Below are positions 13,301 through 27,863 of a DNA stretch of 64,000 nt, piece after piece. The DNA is from Tyto alba. Its lineage: Eukaryota > Chordata > Aves > Strigiformes > Tytonidae. Location: the NCBI RefSeq assembly GCF_018691265.1, contig NW_024881313.1, positions 11,794,501 through 11,858,500 of the forward strand. The letters are read 5' to 3'. The translations under genes were made by a program, and so were the position numbers. Below the pieces are notes generated by a model that ran no database searches, had not been told where the DNA came from, and was given only the letters and a program-made list of their open reading frames with translations. Within the stretch, counting starts at the first letter, position 1, and each line of letters begins with the position of its first letter.

Positions 13301-16300
13301 TTTAAAGTTTTAAAGCCCTACTTCAGTAGCTGTCAATTACAATACAAAACATCCTGGTCATTCCCCACATAAACTGTATTGAATTACGTATGTAAGAAGA
13401 AAACACGTATGCAACAGTATTGGGAGTGGGGTTTTTCCAGCAGAATGACAGGACAATTAAATAAAAGTAAATTACATTAAATTGCTTTCAAAGAGGGGAA
13501 AAATATTATTCTAAAGAATTCTCCAAATCACTGACTGAAAATTTTCAGATTTTAATTCTCATTGTTTTTTTCAAAAAAAAACCCAGATCTTCCATTTACC
13601 ATACAATGCCTAAGGACAAGGAAGGGAATTTGTTCACTGTGCTCTCAGTTTCTCTGTGAAAGGCTTGCACAATCCACTGTCTGTGCATTTCTTCATATTT
13701 CCATAGCCTTTCTGTGGGGGGAAAGAAAATCTTTCTCCTTTTGTCTTGTTGTCAACATTGTAAATATCTGACTGTCAGTCACATGTATCTATATCCATGT
13801 TTAGTTCTTTTGTGTCCTGGAAGTCTTTCGATCCAGCCAAACCATCTGCTAAGAAAAGCATCAACAGAGGAGAACAAGTTGGAATATCAGGAAGAGGATC
13901 AGGTGTCTACAATTAATTTGTTTTGCTTGTCTTCATATAGTACAACCGTAGTTTTACACAGATAACTGTAACAAACAGTTATTCTGTGCAGAATAGTGCT
14001 TACAACTTCAACATGATTATACAGTGCAGAGAAAGACAGGTCTGGTACAACAGCAGAGCCCGTGAGGAGTGAGGGCAGGCTGCAGCGAAGAGGGCCACAA
14101 GCAGAGGATGCTGAAGGAAGGGTCACAGACTGGCACTGGAAACCCCTTGACTATAACTCACCCATGTTCAGTTAAAGAAATGCAGAGCTGGAGCTGAACA
14201 GGACTGGTTTTAGGGGTAACAAAGGAAATGAAGAATTAGTATTTAACATATGTAAAAGACACCATATAGTAAATTTGACTTAGTCTGGAACTGCAGACCA
14301 ATGAAGACAGAGCAAAGGTGTAATAGGGTGTTGTCACACATAAAAAAATAACTCCAAGTTGATCCTAGAGTGAGGAAGAACAAGTCATCAACATGAACAC
14401 CATATTCCTCAGTGAAGGACTCTAGATGCTGACAATTCGCTGTAACACCCCACCAATGTCACCAGCATGAGATCACCAAGCTCAGCACGCAGAGGAGCAG
14501 TGGAGGCATGAGCCTAACACTGGGAGAAGGGCAAGGAACTAGGAGGTGTGTGTATAACAATTTTAACTACATTATCATTCTTTCTTAAATAATTAGATCT
14601 TGACTAATAATGGTTAGACTGCTTCGCTTTCCGTTACATTAACAAATTTTTAGCTTTACTTATATAAAAGTATGCTTCCTCTGTGCCCATAAGCAAGACT
14701 TTGAGTGTAACAACTCTACAGCAGCAGAGACTATTCTGGGGCAGATGGATGAGAAAAAAGGATAGATGAATTTTTAGGTTATATGAATATAGACAGAATA
14801 CCTTCTTGGTACATCAAATGTTAAAATTAAACAGAAAAACATGAAAGCCAGGTACACTCTGGCTTTAAATTACTAGAGAAATGTGTAGAAATTAAAGCAC
14901 AGTTTGTCATTACCTTAAGGGCACATCTTGCTATTCATATTATTCATTGCTATTTAGAAATCCAAGCTAGTTTAGTGCAATCTTTTAATTCAGAACTGAA
15001 CCAAAAATCCTAAATTTACCAAATCTGCATCATGTGCAAACCAATGTGATGACAGAAGAAAAATCAACAATGACATTTTTGTAGGAAATATTTAAAGTAT
15101 TAATTACCATAAGCAAGGTTTTTATCTGTATTGCAATGGTACGTGATGTGTCACAAATTGAACTAATTTTGTCTGACTAATATATCAAGGAACTATAAAA
15201 CTGTTCAATAAGGACACAGAACTTGCTAATGCTAAAAAAAATATAATACTGACTGAGCACACATAGTAAAGAAGCCTATGGGCTAGTTATTGAAAGTACT
15301 AAAATTATGAGCAACTGGAACAAAAAAGTGCCTGGAGTGAACCAAATAGTAGCTAGAATTAACTGTAAAACACTGCAAGATAACAGTGGGGGACAAGGAA
15401 GAACAAGGGAAAATATGTCATAAAGCAATGAGCCACAGCAAAATCTGATATGATCAAAGACATAACAAAACATGTGACGTGAGACTTCTCTCCGCCAAGA
15501 GCAGAGTATAATTATTTCAAAATAACTTGTATTTGTGATAGCAAATAGCCAAATAATGCCTTTAAATATAGCTCAACAAAGAACCGGTGAAGACAGGGAC
15601 AGCATAAGCAAGGAATTGCTTAGTAGTAGTACAATATACCTTCTTACAAAACAACTTATTAGCTAAATAGCTTGAGTGGAAAATTTGAAATTAATGTTTG
15701 AAGAACAACAGAAAATGCAAACTTTTCGTAACACTCCAGAGAGCTTTTTCTTGCATTTACACTACCAAGCCAAGTATCATTTCTCTCAGGACTCCTTAGG
15801 CCAGTTGTTGTCCACCAGCCACTGTATCTTGCAGACTTAGGTGGCTTTTTCTTCTAGGATGGGCACCGATTTGCTTTTGAATCTATGCCACCTCTTAGCA
15901 TCCACTGCTCTTCTAACAGTTCCAGGATGTTCAAGTAAGAAGCAACCGCAATGTATGGTCTACAGGAGGTACCATTGCCATAAATTCATAAAAGGTGAGA
16001 AGCCGGAGTGTCTGTTAGTCTTTGCTTTCCTCAGAGCATGATTCACCAAGGGTTACAGTGCACAGGTAAGTTTCTGAAACATGCTTGCCTACCAATAGCA
16101 TGGTTGAAAGAGTCTTGAGCTGAAGACAGCTGAACAAAATTCTTTTGAAAGAACGATTTGAAGGAGTGCTAATGTCATAATGAGGTGAATTAAATTCCAG
16201 CCTATTCAGATATTCAGTGTACCTTGAAAATAAGTCAAGCAAAAACATGTAACTGAAGTGCATTTAGACAAAAAGACTTTGGTATATGGCCCAGATATAC

Positions 16301-19300
16301 GGCCTTGAAAAAGTATCTGTGCAAATTTCAGCTTGAATATTTATGATTTCTAAGACTAAAGTATACTCTTTCCAGGAAAGTAGTAGAAATCCCATCTGGT
16401 GAAACATTCACTGCCTACAGCAGTGAAACATTTAGTGAGCTAAACAATCCTGCTAGCCAGGGGAAAGCACTCAGGTCCCCATCATTAGGGAATTCTATGC
16501 TGCTGAAAGACCAGGTAGCCTACAGTGACAGTTCTGCTATATTTACCATTATAACAATGTGTTTTGATTACTTTTACCTTCATTAATCTTTATGCAGTTT
16601 AGGATACCGTATGTTGACTTTCTTATTTAAAAATACCTGAGAATCCTTTGGTTAGAGACCTTACTTTTTTTTTTTTTTCACTTTAGAGCAGAACCCAAAA
16701 CAGTGGAACTGAGAAGGGCTGACTGTAAAGTCAAACCCATCCTTTTTACAATCTTTTGAATCAGGAAAAATTACAAAGCTTTTGAAACCCTTCATTTCCC
16801 CCTTGTCCCATAAAAACTTCTTAGAAGTTTGGAAACTGAACTCCCACATGATTTCTTTGACATGGCACACTATGGAGTCAACAGAAGTTTATGGGATTTG
16901 TGGAAAAGAGGAAAGATGAATTTGGGCAGAGGATGGAGGTGAAGATTGAAAAGCAGATGCAGAGAAGTGGATTGTAACAGCTGACTATCTGAAGTGAATG
17001 AAGATTGGACCCTGTGAGAAAAAATACCATGTGATTATATAACTGACAGTATTGCAAAACATACACATCGTTGTTTCCGTGCCTGACTGTGCTTTGTTCA
17101 GACACTGAGGCAGATAACGATTTAGGATTCATATAAAACTTGATGGGATTGACAAGTAACAGAAACATGTTTTGTTTTATAGATTCTAATATTTGCAGGA
17201 ACAAACATCATGGACAATATCATTATTTCTCACATCTACAAGTAGGCCAGGCTGGGCTCCTGGGGACTGGAAAATATTAAAAATTATGATATAAAAATAA
17301 ATAATTAATCACAGACAAGTGAAAAAGCCCTCCTTACTACAGCTAGTAATCTCTGAGAGGAAAAATGTTAAAGTAAAAAGGGAAAAATAAAATAAATTTG
17401 TCATCAACTTTTTCATATTTTAAAAACCAAGTGTCTCAGTTAAGACTTTCTCTCTCTCAGTTTATCTGAGTTTGCGTATCATGCGTATAACCATCCTTCA
17501 TATAAACTTCCTTCATATGCTATTTGTCTAATAGAAACATATTTATTCACTACTTGTAGAATAGGCCTAAAATACAGTGAAAGCATAGCCCAGAGATATT
17601 AACTGATCACCTTCAGATTTTTAGGTATGAAAATTAAATAAGATTGCAAAATTACTACATTCCATCACTGAAGATTTTGGGCTTCACATTTACAAAATTT
17701 TCTACCTGAGAGTTAAATGCTGCCCAAGTCATCATCACCACATTGGTATATCAAATTAAGCTGACTTTTCAAATGAGCATCTAATTGGTTGGCTGAAAGA
17801 AAAAAAAAATAAGACATGATCTCTCTACAAAATATTTCCCTTGTCACCAGTCTGCATCCAAGAAATTCTACCTCATGGCATATACTGCCATGTTAGATAA
17901 CTTAATAGAGCTTATTTGAATTAGCTTCACTTTCCTGGCATTGTCTAGATTATAATTAGAGCAGAGTATTTCACACACTGTATACTGGGTTTATAACAAA
18001 CATACGTGAGACTTCTGGGACAGAGAAGCCAATGCACTAATAAGTATGCTAACAAATTCAGGCAACATGTTAATTTTCCAGTTGCAGGCCCTTATCTTCA
18101 TCTAAGAGGGTGATGTATATTTTCTGTACACTTCAGTGAAGGAGTATGTAGATACACCTGACTGGCTTCTCTGGCAAAACAAATATCTATTTCATGATAT
18201 TTCTATGAGAAACACTCATAGGCATGTTTCTGTCCTTTCTATTCACCAAAAACTACTATCATGCTGCAAGATGAACAGCTAAATTACCAGGTTTGGTTTC
18301 AGCTTTGTACCACCTATAACCATGACCTGTGTGGCTTCCCAAAACCTCCTTTAATATTCAGGATTCTCATGTGTTGGACTCCCAGGCAAAGTAAATTGTA
18401 CCTTGAGATGAAATAAAGTCTGTAGCTATAGAATAGGTCCACTCAATTTTGATTCTCAGAACAATTTCCCTACAGTCTGGTGAGAACAGGACAAAGACAC
18501 AGCACTTGAGCACCAAGATCTGTACAGTGGTATGGAGCATAACTGTGTGAGCCTACAGAAAATAAACCACAGCCACAGCACTGGAACAATTTATAAGCTA
18601 TTATATCGGTACAAAAAGGGTAAAAAAATAGGGGAAAACTGCTTTGTTTATTTGCACAGCAGAGGGCCAGAGCAGCAATACAGATATGCTGGAAACATGT
18701 AATTGCTAATAATTCAATAGATGAAAAAGATGCCAACTTCACTGAATTAAGGATGAAAAGAACTCACTGTTCAGCCTGACTCCTACTAAACTAGCAGACA
18801 AGACACTTAGGTAACCATAGAAGTTTTACAAAACTCTATCACTAAACTCACTAATTATTGCATATTTCTTCTTTTTCGTAAATAGAAGTTAAAAAAAATC
18901 TAAGTACATATAATGTCTGGTTACATGGCAAAACAACAGAAATTACCAAAGCCAGGCTGGGAGACCTTAAATGATTCAGAGGATCAGTTGATAAATGATA
19001 TGACAAATGAAGCAACAAAAAATCAACTCACTCACAATTTCTTTGATCTTAGAATTTGCACTAGAAATTGCAGTTCTAGTGAACACTGTACTATGAAACG
19101 CAGAGAGCTGCATCAGCATTATGAGATCATGCAGCAACAGCAAGACAGCCAAACAGAGTCTGGCACAGAACTCTCAAGAATGTATGTTTTCCTTGTCCAT
19201 CACTAATGATTATTCAAGAAGAAATAATAAAAAGCAATAAGAAATGAGAGTACTCACATAATATGGACAGACTGGTAAAAAAAGCCACAACCATCTCCTC

Positions 19301-22300
19301 CCAAAGGCAATACAAGAGAATTTCAGATTCATCAGTTGTGATTACGGCACAGAATCCACAGAGAATATCATGGTATCCTGACAACTGTTTAATTTAGAAG
19401 GCAGTAAATGAAACATTTATTTCAATCACAATGGGAGAAATAGATAGAAAAATCAAGGTTATAGAGGATCTGCTATGTCTGATTTCATAACACCATTAAT
19501 TCCAATTCTTAGAAGATTAAAAAAAAAAGTGGAACGTACCCTCCATACATGTATAAGCTGACGTATACGTATGGCAACATACATTGTGAATATCCTTGTT
19601 CTCCTGCTCACACTTATGGAAAAGTTACCTGAGTTATGTACAACACACATTCACATGCCACCTCATAAATGAAGGGGCCATGGACTGAAAGTCAAGGACA
19701 GCTGACCCTGTGGCAGTCAGAACTTTCCCAGGCAACGTGTACATGGACGCGCAGCACAGCCATCACCAGGCAGCGTGCACAAAGCCTGTCTGGGCACTGA
19801 GGGGATTCTCCATGGTGGATGAAGGAGAGGCAATGGAGGCATGCAGCTCTATTAACCCAAGATGTGCCATGCTGCTTGTACTCAGTCCTGATGAAGACGC
19901 CCTAGACATGGTTGGTCATTAGCAGAGATGGATCCAGAAGATGCTGTTATCGACTACTGAGAAATGCAGCTACACTTCTGGGTATCATCCAGAAGTCTTC
20001 AAAATAGTCTGTGAATATCTTCTTAGACTTCATAGATATGTTCTATAGGATTGATTAACATTTTGACAATAACATATTTATACTTCTATGTGCATTTTCA
20101 AGTATATAATGTATGGAATTGCTTCGTATCGTTTTAACCAGTTTAGGAAACCTGATCTTTTTACTGCTATGAAGGTAATAAGCCCAGTTATTAAAATCCT
20201 ATTGTGTGGACTCTCAATGTGCTTGCTTTAGAAAAAGAACAGACACTCAACAGTTTCAAGCATTTTTCCATTTTCCATTAAAGCTCCCTGTAGTCTGAGG
20301 TAAAAGCAATTTAATAAAGCCTCCTTCTGATGTTTACAGCTCTAAAAAGAAGAAAGGAGAAACTTCAGAAAAGTTTACCAGAGCACTAAAACAAACTGGG
20401 GGCATGTTTCTTCTGTCACTTTTGTGATGCCTTCTAAACACTTTTACATGCCATCAGACCAATTAGCCAAAAGAAGATTTATCAATGAACAAATAGAACC
20501 TGAATGACTTAATCATTTCACAGGAATAACACCTTTTCAAACACTACCATCCAGCTTTCATTTCTTTGAATCAAAGTGGAACATCAAAGATGTTAGATTA
20601 AGAGCAAAGAACCACAACTGCTGAAAAAAACTGATGGTCCAAGAGAAAAGGTTAATCAAATAGAGGTGCAAATGAAAGCAATGAATCTCTAGCAGAGCTT
20701 TTAGTATAAACATTAGTCTTTGCACAGCAAAAATATGAATGGTGCAAAACTTTACAGGATTTTCTCAGTGCTAATTATTGTAAACTTTGGACTCCTGAAA
20801 AATTTACTTATAGTTTAAAACTGATCTGCTTGCATATATTTATGTCTTAAGACACTGGAACTACTAGTGTGTTATAATGTCTTGGTACAAGGCCAGGGAG
20901 GAAGAACAAAGTGTTTTATCAGAAACCTTTCTACATATATAATCCGTTTTTAGTCTGTGTATGTTCAACATCCATTGCTAGGGGACTACCTCTGGAAGTG
21001 GTATTATTGATACGATTAATAAATGGATATACAAGCAACGGCAAACAGGATACCAGCTATCTGAGTATGGTACCAGTGAGCCAAGTCATACTCCTAAGCC
21101 CAAGACATTAGACAGTTTTTGAGTATGTAAGGCCTGAACTTGAATATGTGAATGAGAATACATTTTCAAAGACATTTTCTTCCCCTTTGAAGACCTAACT
21201 TCAACATCCACATTTTCACTCTTGCAGAATAACAGAGGGCATGCAATACCTAGGAGTCCCCAGGAGGTAGCCAGGTGTCCAGTGTTCTGCCTTGCATTTT
21301 TGGAGGGGCCTGCAAAAGTCACTATACCCTCTGGACAAGCAGCTAGTCATTTGCTGAAGTGGGAGAAAGACGATTATTCATTTCTAAGATTGATATTATC
21401 AGTGAAGAGCTCTTCTTGTGTTGATAGTTTTTTCTTATCTTACAAATAAAATAATATCTCTCTCAGAAATGAATATGCAGTCACTACCAAGCAAAGTAAT
21501 ATCTCATTTTACTATCAGTGTTAAGCACAGTACAACACAGAGCAAAAACCCATGACAACTAAGCCGGACTCATTCAAAAGTCTCACAAGTACCAAGTTAA
21601 ATTGAAGAACAAGAAACAACCTCCCTTGGAACGAGTGGTGAGATGTGAAGTGGTCACTATGCTGTCCAGGGAGGGTGAATTTTGTGACGGGTCTAGGCAG
21701 GTTAAACCTGCCTTTTCCCAGAGGTTAGACCTACGAGAGTTAGTGGTGGACTTGCAAGACAGAAACACATGCAGGACAATAACTTTGATACCTTGTTTAG
21801 AAAACTAAGTCCTACCCTATTCTTACATATGGAATCCACAATTAATAACACTCTTACCAGAGTTTTTGTTACTCTTCATTCATGCCGGTGCTCCTGCAAC
21901 AACACGATGGCTATTTCCAATTCCTTACTCAGAAGTTTATGAGAGCTCCTGTACTGAACACGTGAATAATGAGCAAGACACACATTTGGATGGAAAATAC
22001 ACAACAGAGGTGTCTGTCCTCTGATTCTTTCTGTTGTCCATGCTATTCCCACTTTAAAATAGTGCTTTCAAAGGATTTCTCTGGAGAGGACACTGGAATT
22101 AAATTATGTCTCTACTTTGATTGACTGCAAATCAGCTGTCAAACAACCAAACTGTCTCCAATCTCCCTCATAAATTACAGTAAATGGCTGCTAAAATAAA
22201 CTTTTCCAAGCTGGTTATGCCTAGCAGCACTAATGCTGAAATGTGCATGGGAGTTAAATAGGATGAGATAAGAGCATTTGGCAGCAAGTAATAAAATGAA

Positions 22301-24065
22301 GAGACAAAGCTCATAAGACTCCAGCCAGTGTGAGCTTACGTGTTTTGAGAAGGAAAAAAAGTGGAAAATGAGAATGGAAATAAACAGAAGGGTAATGCAA
22401 ATATTTCACATTTGCTTATCAGAAGGCCTCATTACCTGAAATATATTGAGGCTTCTGTTATGAAAACAAACAACTTGGCTGCATCTGAAAAATTCTATCA
22501 CTGTATCCATCACCACATCTGGGGTTGATGAACATTTTGGATGAGAAAATGATTTCTTATTTTTTTTTCCTGGCAAGGGAATCCTTCAGTCTGACCTGTT
22601 CTCCCCAGTGAACCATACCACCTGAGTCTTTACAACTCTGTGCATTAGCATAAATGGCATGCTGGAGGTCTGGCAAGAACAGGACAGTGACTTTGCCTTG
22701 CTCTCCTTGGAGATATTCCCTTACTGATGCAGGAATGCTCTCTGCTATGGTAAGATGACAATCCTACAGTGTTAACTATGGAAGGCGAGATGCAGGGGAG
22801 AGAAATTTAAAAAGTCACTGGGGGGGCAAGGAGGGAGGAGAAAAGTAACGAGGTATCAGCTAGCAACTTCATAATCAGTGTGCTACCTTTTGCAAAATCA
22901 AACAGAATCTGACATTAAGTAAATCCTGGGAGTTTTAAAATACTGCCAGGTTTTTTTTTGTCCAATGTATCGGTACCTGGCAGCAAACCCTCGCTGCCCC
23001 TTAGCACCCGCTGCCCCACAGGGGGGTGGCTCGGTGGCCCTGCATCCATGAGGTGGCACAAGGAAAGACTTCAGTACTATGAATAAGCTTTAAAAAGAAG
23101 ATGGAAGTAAAGTCATAAGATAAAAGACAACAATACAGTGCAATTTTCTGAAGAGATGGTACAAAGCACAGCACAGTTCACTCTGCTGATGAAGAGTAGG
23201 TACAATCAGATGCACTAATAAGCAGTTTCTGTAAATAAATGGAATAAAGGTGTAAGGACCAAAAGTTTAATACGTTTATTAAACATTTTGGGAAAACATA
23301 CTTGTAAAGATGAAAATGAATCCTGGTCAAAAGACCAATCTTATAAAAGGGACAGCATTCTTGGAGAAATTAAAATCTTCAGAGGGATTTTTGCCACTCT
23401 TATTCCCTGCAGAAGCTCAGCAAAGAGGACCAACTGTGGAGGAAAGCATCTTGGGCACAACCATTTGCTATTTACATAGTGCTGAAATCTTTCAAAATGA
23501 GGGCCTTGGTTTCCATCAAATTTCACAACCATATTTTGGCTCCTAGGAACGATACAAATAAATCATAATCACTATATTATGCCAAACATGTGGACACTTT
23601 TCCCTCTTTGGATGAACTGCCAATGTAGTTTTATTGGAAAATCAGGGTAGCAAGTGCCATTCTCCAGTTTATCCCAACAGTCCCCAGACCACAGCCAAGT
23701 CAACATAGTTCTGAGAGTTAATGGATTAGAGGTCCCTAGCCCAATTTGTGCAACATAAGCCAGTTCTCTTCCCTATTTCTTGCCTGAAAAGATAACAGTG
23801 TAACTACTGCATATGGAAGCCATCATTTTTTCCACCCCCAAGTAGGCAGTAGAGAATATATGCCATCGTTTTTCCTTATTACTATCCATTTCTGGGAAAA
23901 ATTGTCACCACTTGCTAAACTAGTGATATGCTTTGCTTGATTATTTCAAAAAGTATAAAGAAGTTCATTATAATTATGAAAAGATACTTAACAAAAAAAA
24001 ATATATTTCCTAACAAACATACAGAGAGATTACAGAGGTGCTGAGATAGTTTGCAGTCCTGGAGG

Positions 24066-24126
24066 TGGGTCCTGGTGGACAACACACCAACCATGACTCA
24101 GCTGCAGACCCTGGCAGTGAGGGAGG
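24066..24126 (+). repeat. CR1-like LINE fragment, copy 2
   Basis: Second copy of the element at 10326-10386, in the same orientation and with similar ends. Differences cluster in the middle (ACACCAACCATGACTC against ACGCTGACTGTGACTC). Confidence 0.45.
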
Positions 24127-24442
24127 CAACCCCACACAGGGACACATTAGTAACAGCTTGAAGGAGGTCATTAGTCCCCTCTACTCAGCCCTGAACTTAT
24201 ATCTCTACAAACTGGTCAGAATCAGAACCAAAAATAATAAGCAAGAATAAGTCCTCTTTTTTAAGAGCAATAAATTATTCTATACTATTCTAATCTACAT
24301 GGACTAAATCAGATTATAAATATAAATGCCAGCAATGCTATTTGCTCTCTACATTAGGTAATTATCATATTATGTTTACCTGATATAAAGGACCGAGCTT
24401 GCAAACATTTTGTTAAAAATAATAAGTAATAAAACGTTTTAT

Positions 24443-24484
24443 AAAAAAAAAAAAAAACAAAACAAAAAAAAAAAAAAAAACAAA
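24443..24484. repeat. A-rich simple repeat
   Basis: Long A runs interrupted by single C bases. It may be an old retroposon tail or simple slippage; no element body could be recognised immediately upstream. Confidence 0.8.
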
Positions 24485-27196
24485 ACTCTTGTAAGGCACT
24501 TGAGTGTAATTTTAATGCTGCTGTTTACGTCTTTAAATATGCTTTCAGAAAATGCACAGGATGCAATATAGTCATGTTAATCCTGCTGCTAGAAAGATGA
24601 TTATAGCCATGCTTCTGTCATGATCCTTATTTATGTAGCATGAATATTGATATTACTTCTTCTCCTGAGACTTCTCTGGATGAATGTATTTCTACATAAG
24701 GCAAGAGAGACCCTCTTCATATCACATGCACACCCAGTCTTACCTTACACTCGCCTGCCCACCCTCTTCTCCTTCTACACTGCTTCATTTTTTTTTTCTT
24801 TTAAAGCCCTTGAAAATACACTGGAAAGGGCTGAAAAGCCATCTAAAAAGGAATGAACAGTCATTTTGGTAAAAACACTTAACTTCTCTACACTGTTAAA
24901 CCACCTGGAGCTCCAAGGACAAAGAAGCCGTTCTGATGGTCAGCTTGTCAGCTCCTATCCATCCTCTGAACAAATAGCACTTTGGGAAACTATTCCTTTG
25001 GCAGTGGCTTAGACTCTCTCTAAAGAGGAGACATAATAGAATATCGTAAAACCACCCTCTCCCAATCTTTCCTGAAATATTGTACACTCAGAATCTACTA
25101 GCTTTTCCTTTGTAACTCTCACTCTATTTCACAGGACTCACAAAAGCATGCTGATTATGACTTGATTCTTTAGACTCCCTCTTTTCACCAGAGCATATCT
25201 TGTCTACAAGCAAGAGAATACAAGGCTTGGCTACACAGGGAAGCTGGTATGTAGGGAGCTAGAGGCTGTGTTTATAGCACATTAGCCATTGCAGTAATTC
25301 CTCATGGATGCATGGTTTGCATTAAATATACCTCTAGGACCTCACTTACTCCTCTTTGAAAATAGGCTGTACTCCTCCAAGGGCTAGAGTGGATCTAAGG
25401 TCTAATTCCTACCTCACCTTACTGAGCTGGGCTTACTTGGCAACAGTAAATTCAGCTTTCTTAAAACTGCCTGTGTGGTTTTAATGATGGTGTTACTCTT
25501 ACATAACTTATCCTCAGAATCCTTGGTGCTCACAGAGGTAAGTACTTGCACTAAGGAGAATTGTTTTTTTCAGCAGAGTTGGCAGCAAGAATTTATATGA
25601 GGGGACTAAAGTGTTTCTCTCCAGTCGAACATTTTGCTGTGCATGTGTTATATGAATGAACTCAAGTAGCCTTTCCAGAAACAGATCAAGTATCAAGTTT
25701 GCAGTTGAAATTCTCAGGCTGAGCCAGAAGGGGGAAGTTTAGTCTGTAGCCTGTATATTCCTTTAGGATCCTGCTGGATAAAATATGCTGTAAAACATGC
25801 AAGATGCAGGGCATGTTCAGGCACAAGTAAAGCTGACGTGTTTTCCAGGTAAATAAGGTAATAAAATTGCTCTGTCTCTCCGTCTCTCAATCATAAACAA
25901 CATCTCTGATCACATCTGACCGAAGGACAACAGCCTCAGATACTTCTGTTTTGTAATGAAAATGGACAGCAAGGTAGAGCGGTGCTCCTAATGACAGAGC
26001 AGCTGCCACATAAACTCAAACACACATATTCTTAGGGAAGTGGAGAATCTCACCCAGAAAACATCCTCAGGAAATGAGGTTTCTGAAGTTCACCTGCTTG
26101 TGGAGTTCTTTGCCTCTCAGGGGCTCAGCGAAGATGGATCTCTGACTGGACCACCTCCGTTCTTTGGCTGGACAGTGATATATTTTGCAACATTGTTCTA
26201 AGTGTTTCACTCAGCACTCAGTTTCCTAATAATACACAAGAAAAGATGTTAGTCTGTAATTTGGACAACACACAAACATCAGGCAAACATCCAAGTTTTC
26301 ATTCCTATTTTTAAGCCATTTATTTTATTAATCAGGCTAATTAAAAGAGTGAACCAGAGCAAAATACAGATATATTTCAGTGTTACTTGAAGAGAAAAGG
26401 CAATTTTTCAATACTAATAAATGCATAGTTTATTTGCAAAATGGCACAAATCTAATTTCAAAAGCAGCACACACAGCTATGTCAACAATGGATGCTGACC
26501 ATCAAAGAAGAGAAAAATAAGTATAGTAATAGGAAAGACTGGCATTCATATAGCAGAATTCAAAAGAACTGCTACACCATATGCACTAAATCTCTCAGTG
26601 TAATATTCAATGGAACAAAATTAGAGTCAGAAAGGCAAGGACACCTTTATCCAGTGCTGGTAACTACCGTACAAGTTCCACAAGAGAGCAGTATATACTA
26701 GCCTTTGAGAAAGAAATTACATGGACTTGCTCTTTTCCCAGCCTTTTCCCTCTTCCATTATTATTATTCCACTGCAAAAAGGTAATGAATGCAAACGTGC
26801 CCAGGCAGTCAGTACAGCAGCAGTTCCTGAATATTGAGGGGACTGCTGTCTCGCTCCAAGCTGACAAAATAGAAGGCGGCATCATGAAACACACGATTAC
26901 TATTAAGACAGGATATAGTAAAAGTTATTAAATATGTTTCACCAGGTACCTTCTTAAGGACATATTCACTTGTAGTAATGTGTTACAGATATATTACAGA
27001 ACACTTAAATCTGTGTTTAGGCATATGACTATATGAAAATAATTTTAGGTGAAATAATTCAGTAATTATTTTAAGAGTACTGGAAAAACTAAGCATTTTA
27101 CTATGCTATGAGTTTTACATTAGTAGCACACAAAAATATGAGTATTTCAGTAGACTTGTATTCCTAAAGGAAAAGGGATTTTAAGCCTCAGACATC

Positions 27197-27858
27197 TGAA
27201 ACAAAAAGGGGCCCAAACAATAGGCCTCAAACCAAAGTTGACTTCTGAGTGAATTCCCCGACCAGCAATCAGCATCTTATCAGCAGACTAAAGCAACCAG
27301 TATCTTATCAGCATGAAAATGTAACCCTGGGAACAATCCTTGGGAACTATAAATAAACAATAGGAAGTAACTATAAATCCCAAATGTAAAGAAAAACAGA
27401 AACTCCTCAGACATGCCCGGATCCTGGCCAGATCCGGACGTGCCTGAGTGAGGCATATCAATCCACCAGATATCTCCTGTGCGTTTTGTTTAGACTTGTT
27501 TGTTAAACTGTATAAAAGCTGGACCCTCTCACAGCAAAGACGGAGACCTCCCCTACGAGTGGACGCCCTGCGTAGGACTTCCCAATTGCCGGGAAAGGCT
27601 CTCCGACCCTTCGCTGTGACGGGGCTCCCCAGCTGATGCATGGGTCTGGATGATGGTAAAGTATGAGGGCAATTGGTGATGTATCTTTCTTTATCACTAT
27701 AGCTAGCTTTAAATAGTAATGTCTAGGTGCATTACCTTGCTTATTCTTTCTGCTATTTCTACTAGAGTAAAATTTCTATTTCTACTAAAGTAAAATAAGC
27801 CTATTTCTTTAGCTTGGTGTCTGTGTCCTTTGTGTTAACCCCGTCAATTGGCAAAACA
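27197..27858 (+). mobile_element. Solo LTR, 662 bp
   Basis: Starts TGAAAC and ends AAAACA, so it has the TG...CA termini of retroviral LTRs, and is bounded by a perfect 5-bp duplication. A TATA box (TATAAAAG) lies at 27511-27518, about 315 bp in, followed by a GC-richer segment as expected for R. The tail contains a direct repeat of a TTTCTACTA.AGTAAAAT motif at about 27760-27795. No primer binding site or internal coding sequence follows, so it arose by recombination between two LTRs of a former provirus. The orientation follows the TATA box. The 117-codon antisense frame inside it is incidental. Confidence 0.85.
27511..27518 (+). promoter_or_regulatory. LTR TATA box
   Basis: TATAAAAG inside the solo LTR at 27197-27858. 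It would direct + strand transcription out into the intergenic DNA if still active; activity cannot be judged from sequence. Confidence 0.6.
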
Positions 27859-27863
27859 ACATC

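Larger units (their letters stand above)
8400..27196. other. Intergenic, AT-rich DNA with no supported gene
   Basis: All open frames here are short, start at random Met codons, lack domains and show no splice-flanked exon pattern. Visible content: a somewhat GC-richer unassigned patch at about 9880-10400, CR1-like fragments at 10326 and 24066, a GC-richer patch at about 22970-23070, and homopolymer runs (for example T at 16668-16679 and A-rich at 24443-24484). In mammals the next gene beyond the THSD7A 3' end is PHF14, convergent and far away; I saw none of its exons here, although short exons could be missed by eye. Confidence 0.6.
27192..27863. repeat. 5-bp target-site duplication (ACATC) flanking a solo LTR
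   Basis: ACATC at 27192-27196 directly precedes TGAAAC, and ACATC at 27859-27863 directly follows AAAACA. The perfect 5-bp match fixes both ends of the LTR. Five bases is the usual duplication for ERVL-type elements, but some other classes also give it. Confidence 0.9.

Noticed and set aside
19710..19922. 70-codon frame in a GC-richer patch, considered as an exon or processed pseudogene
   Set aside because: No recognisable protein, no acceptor/donor pair in register and no poly(A) tail.
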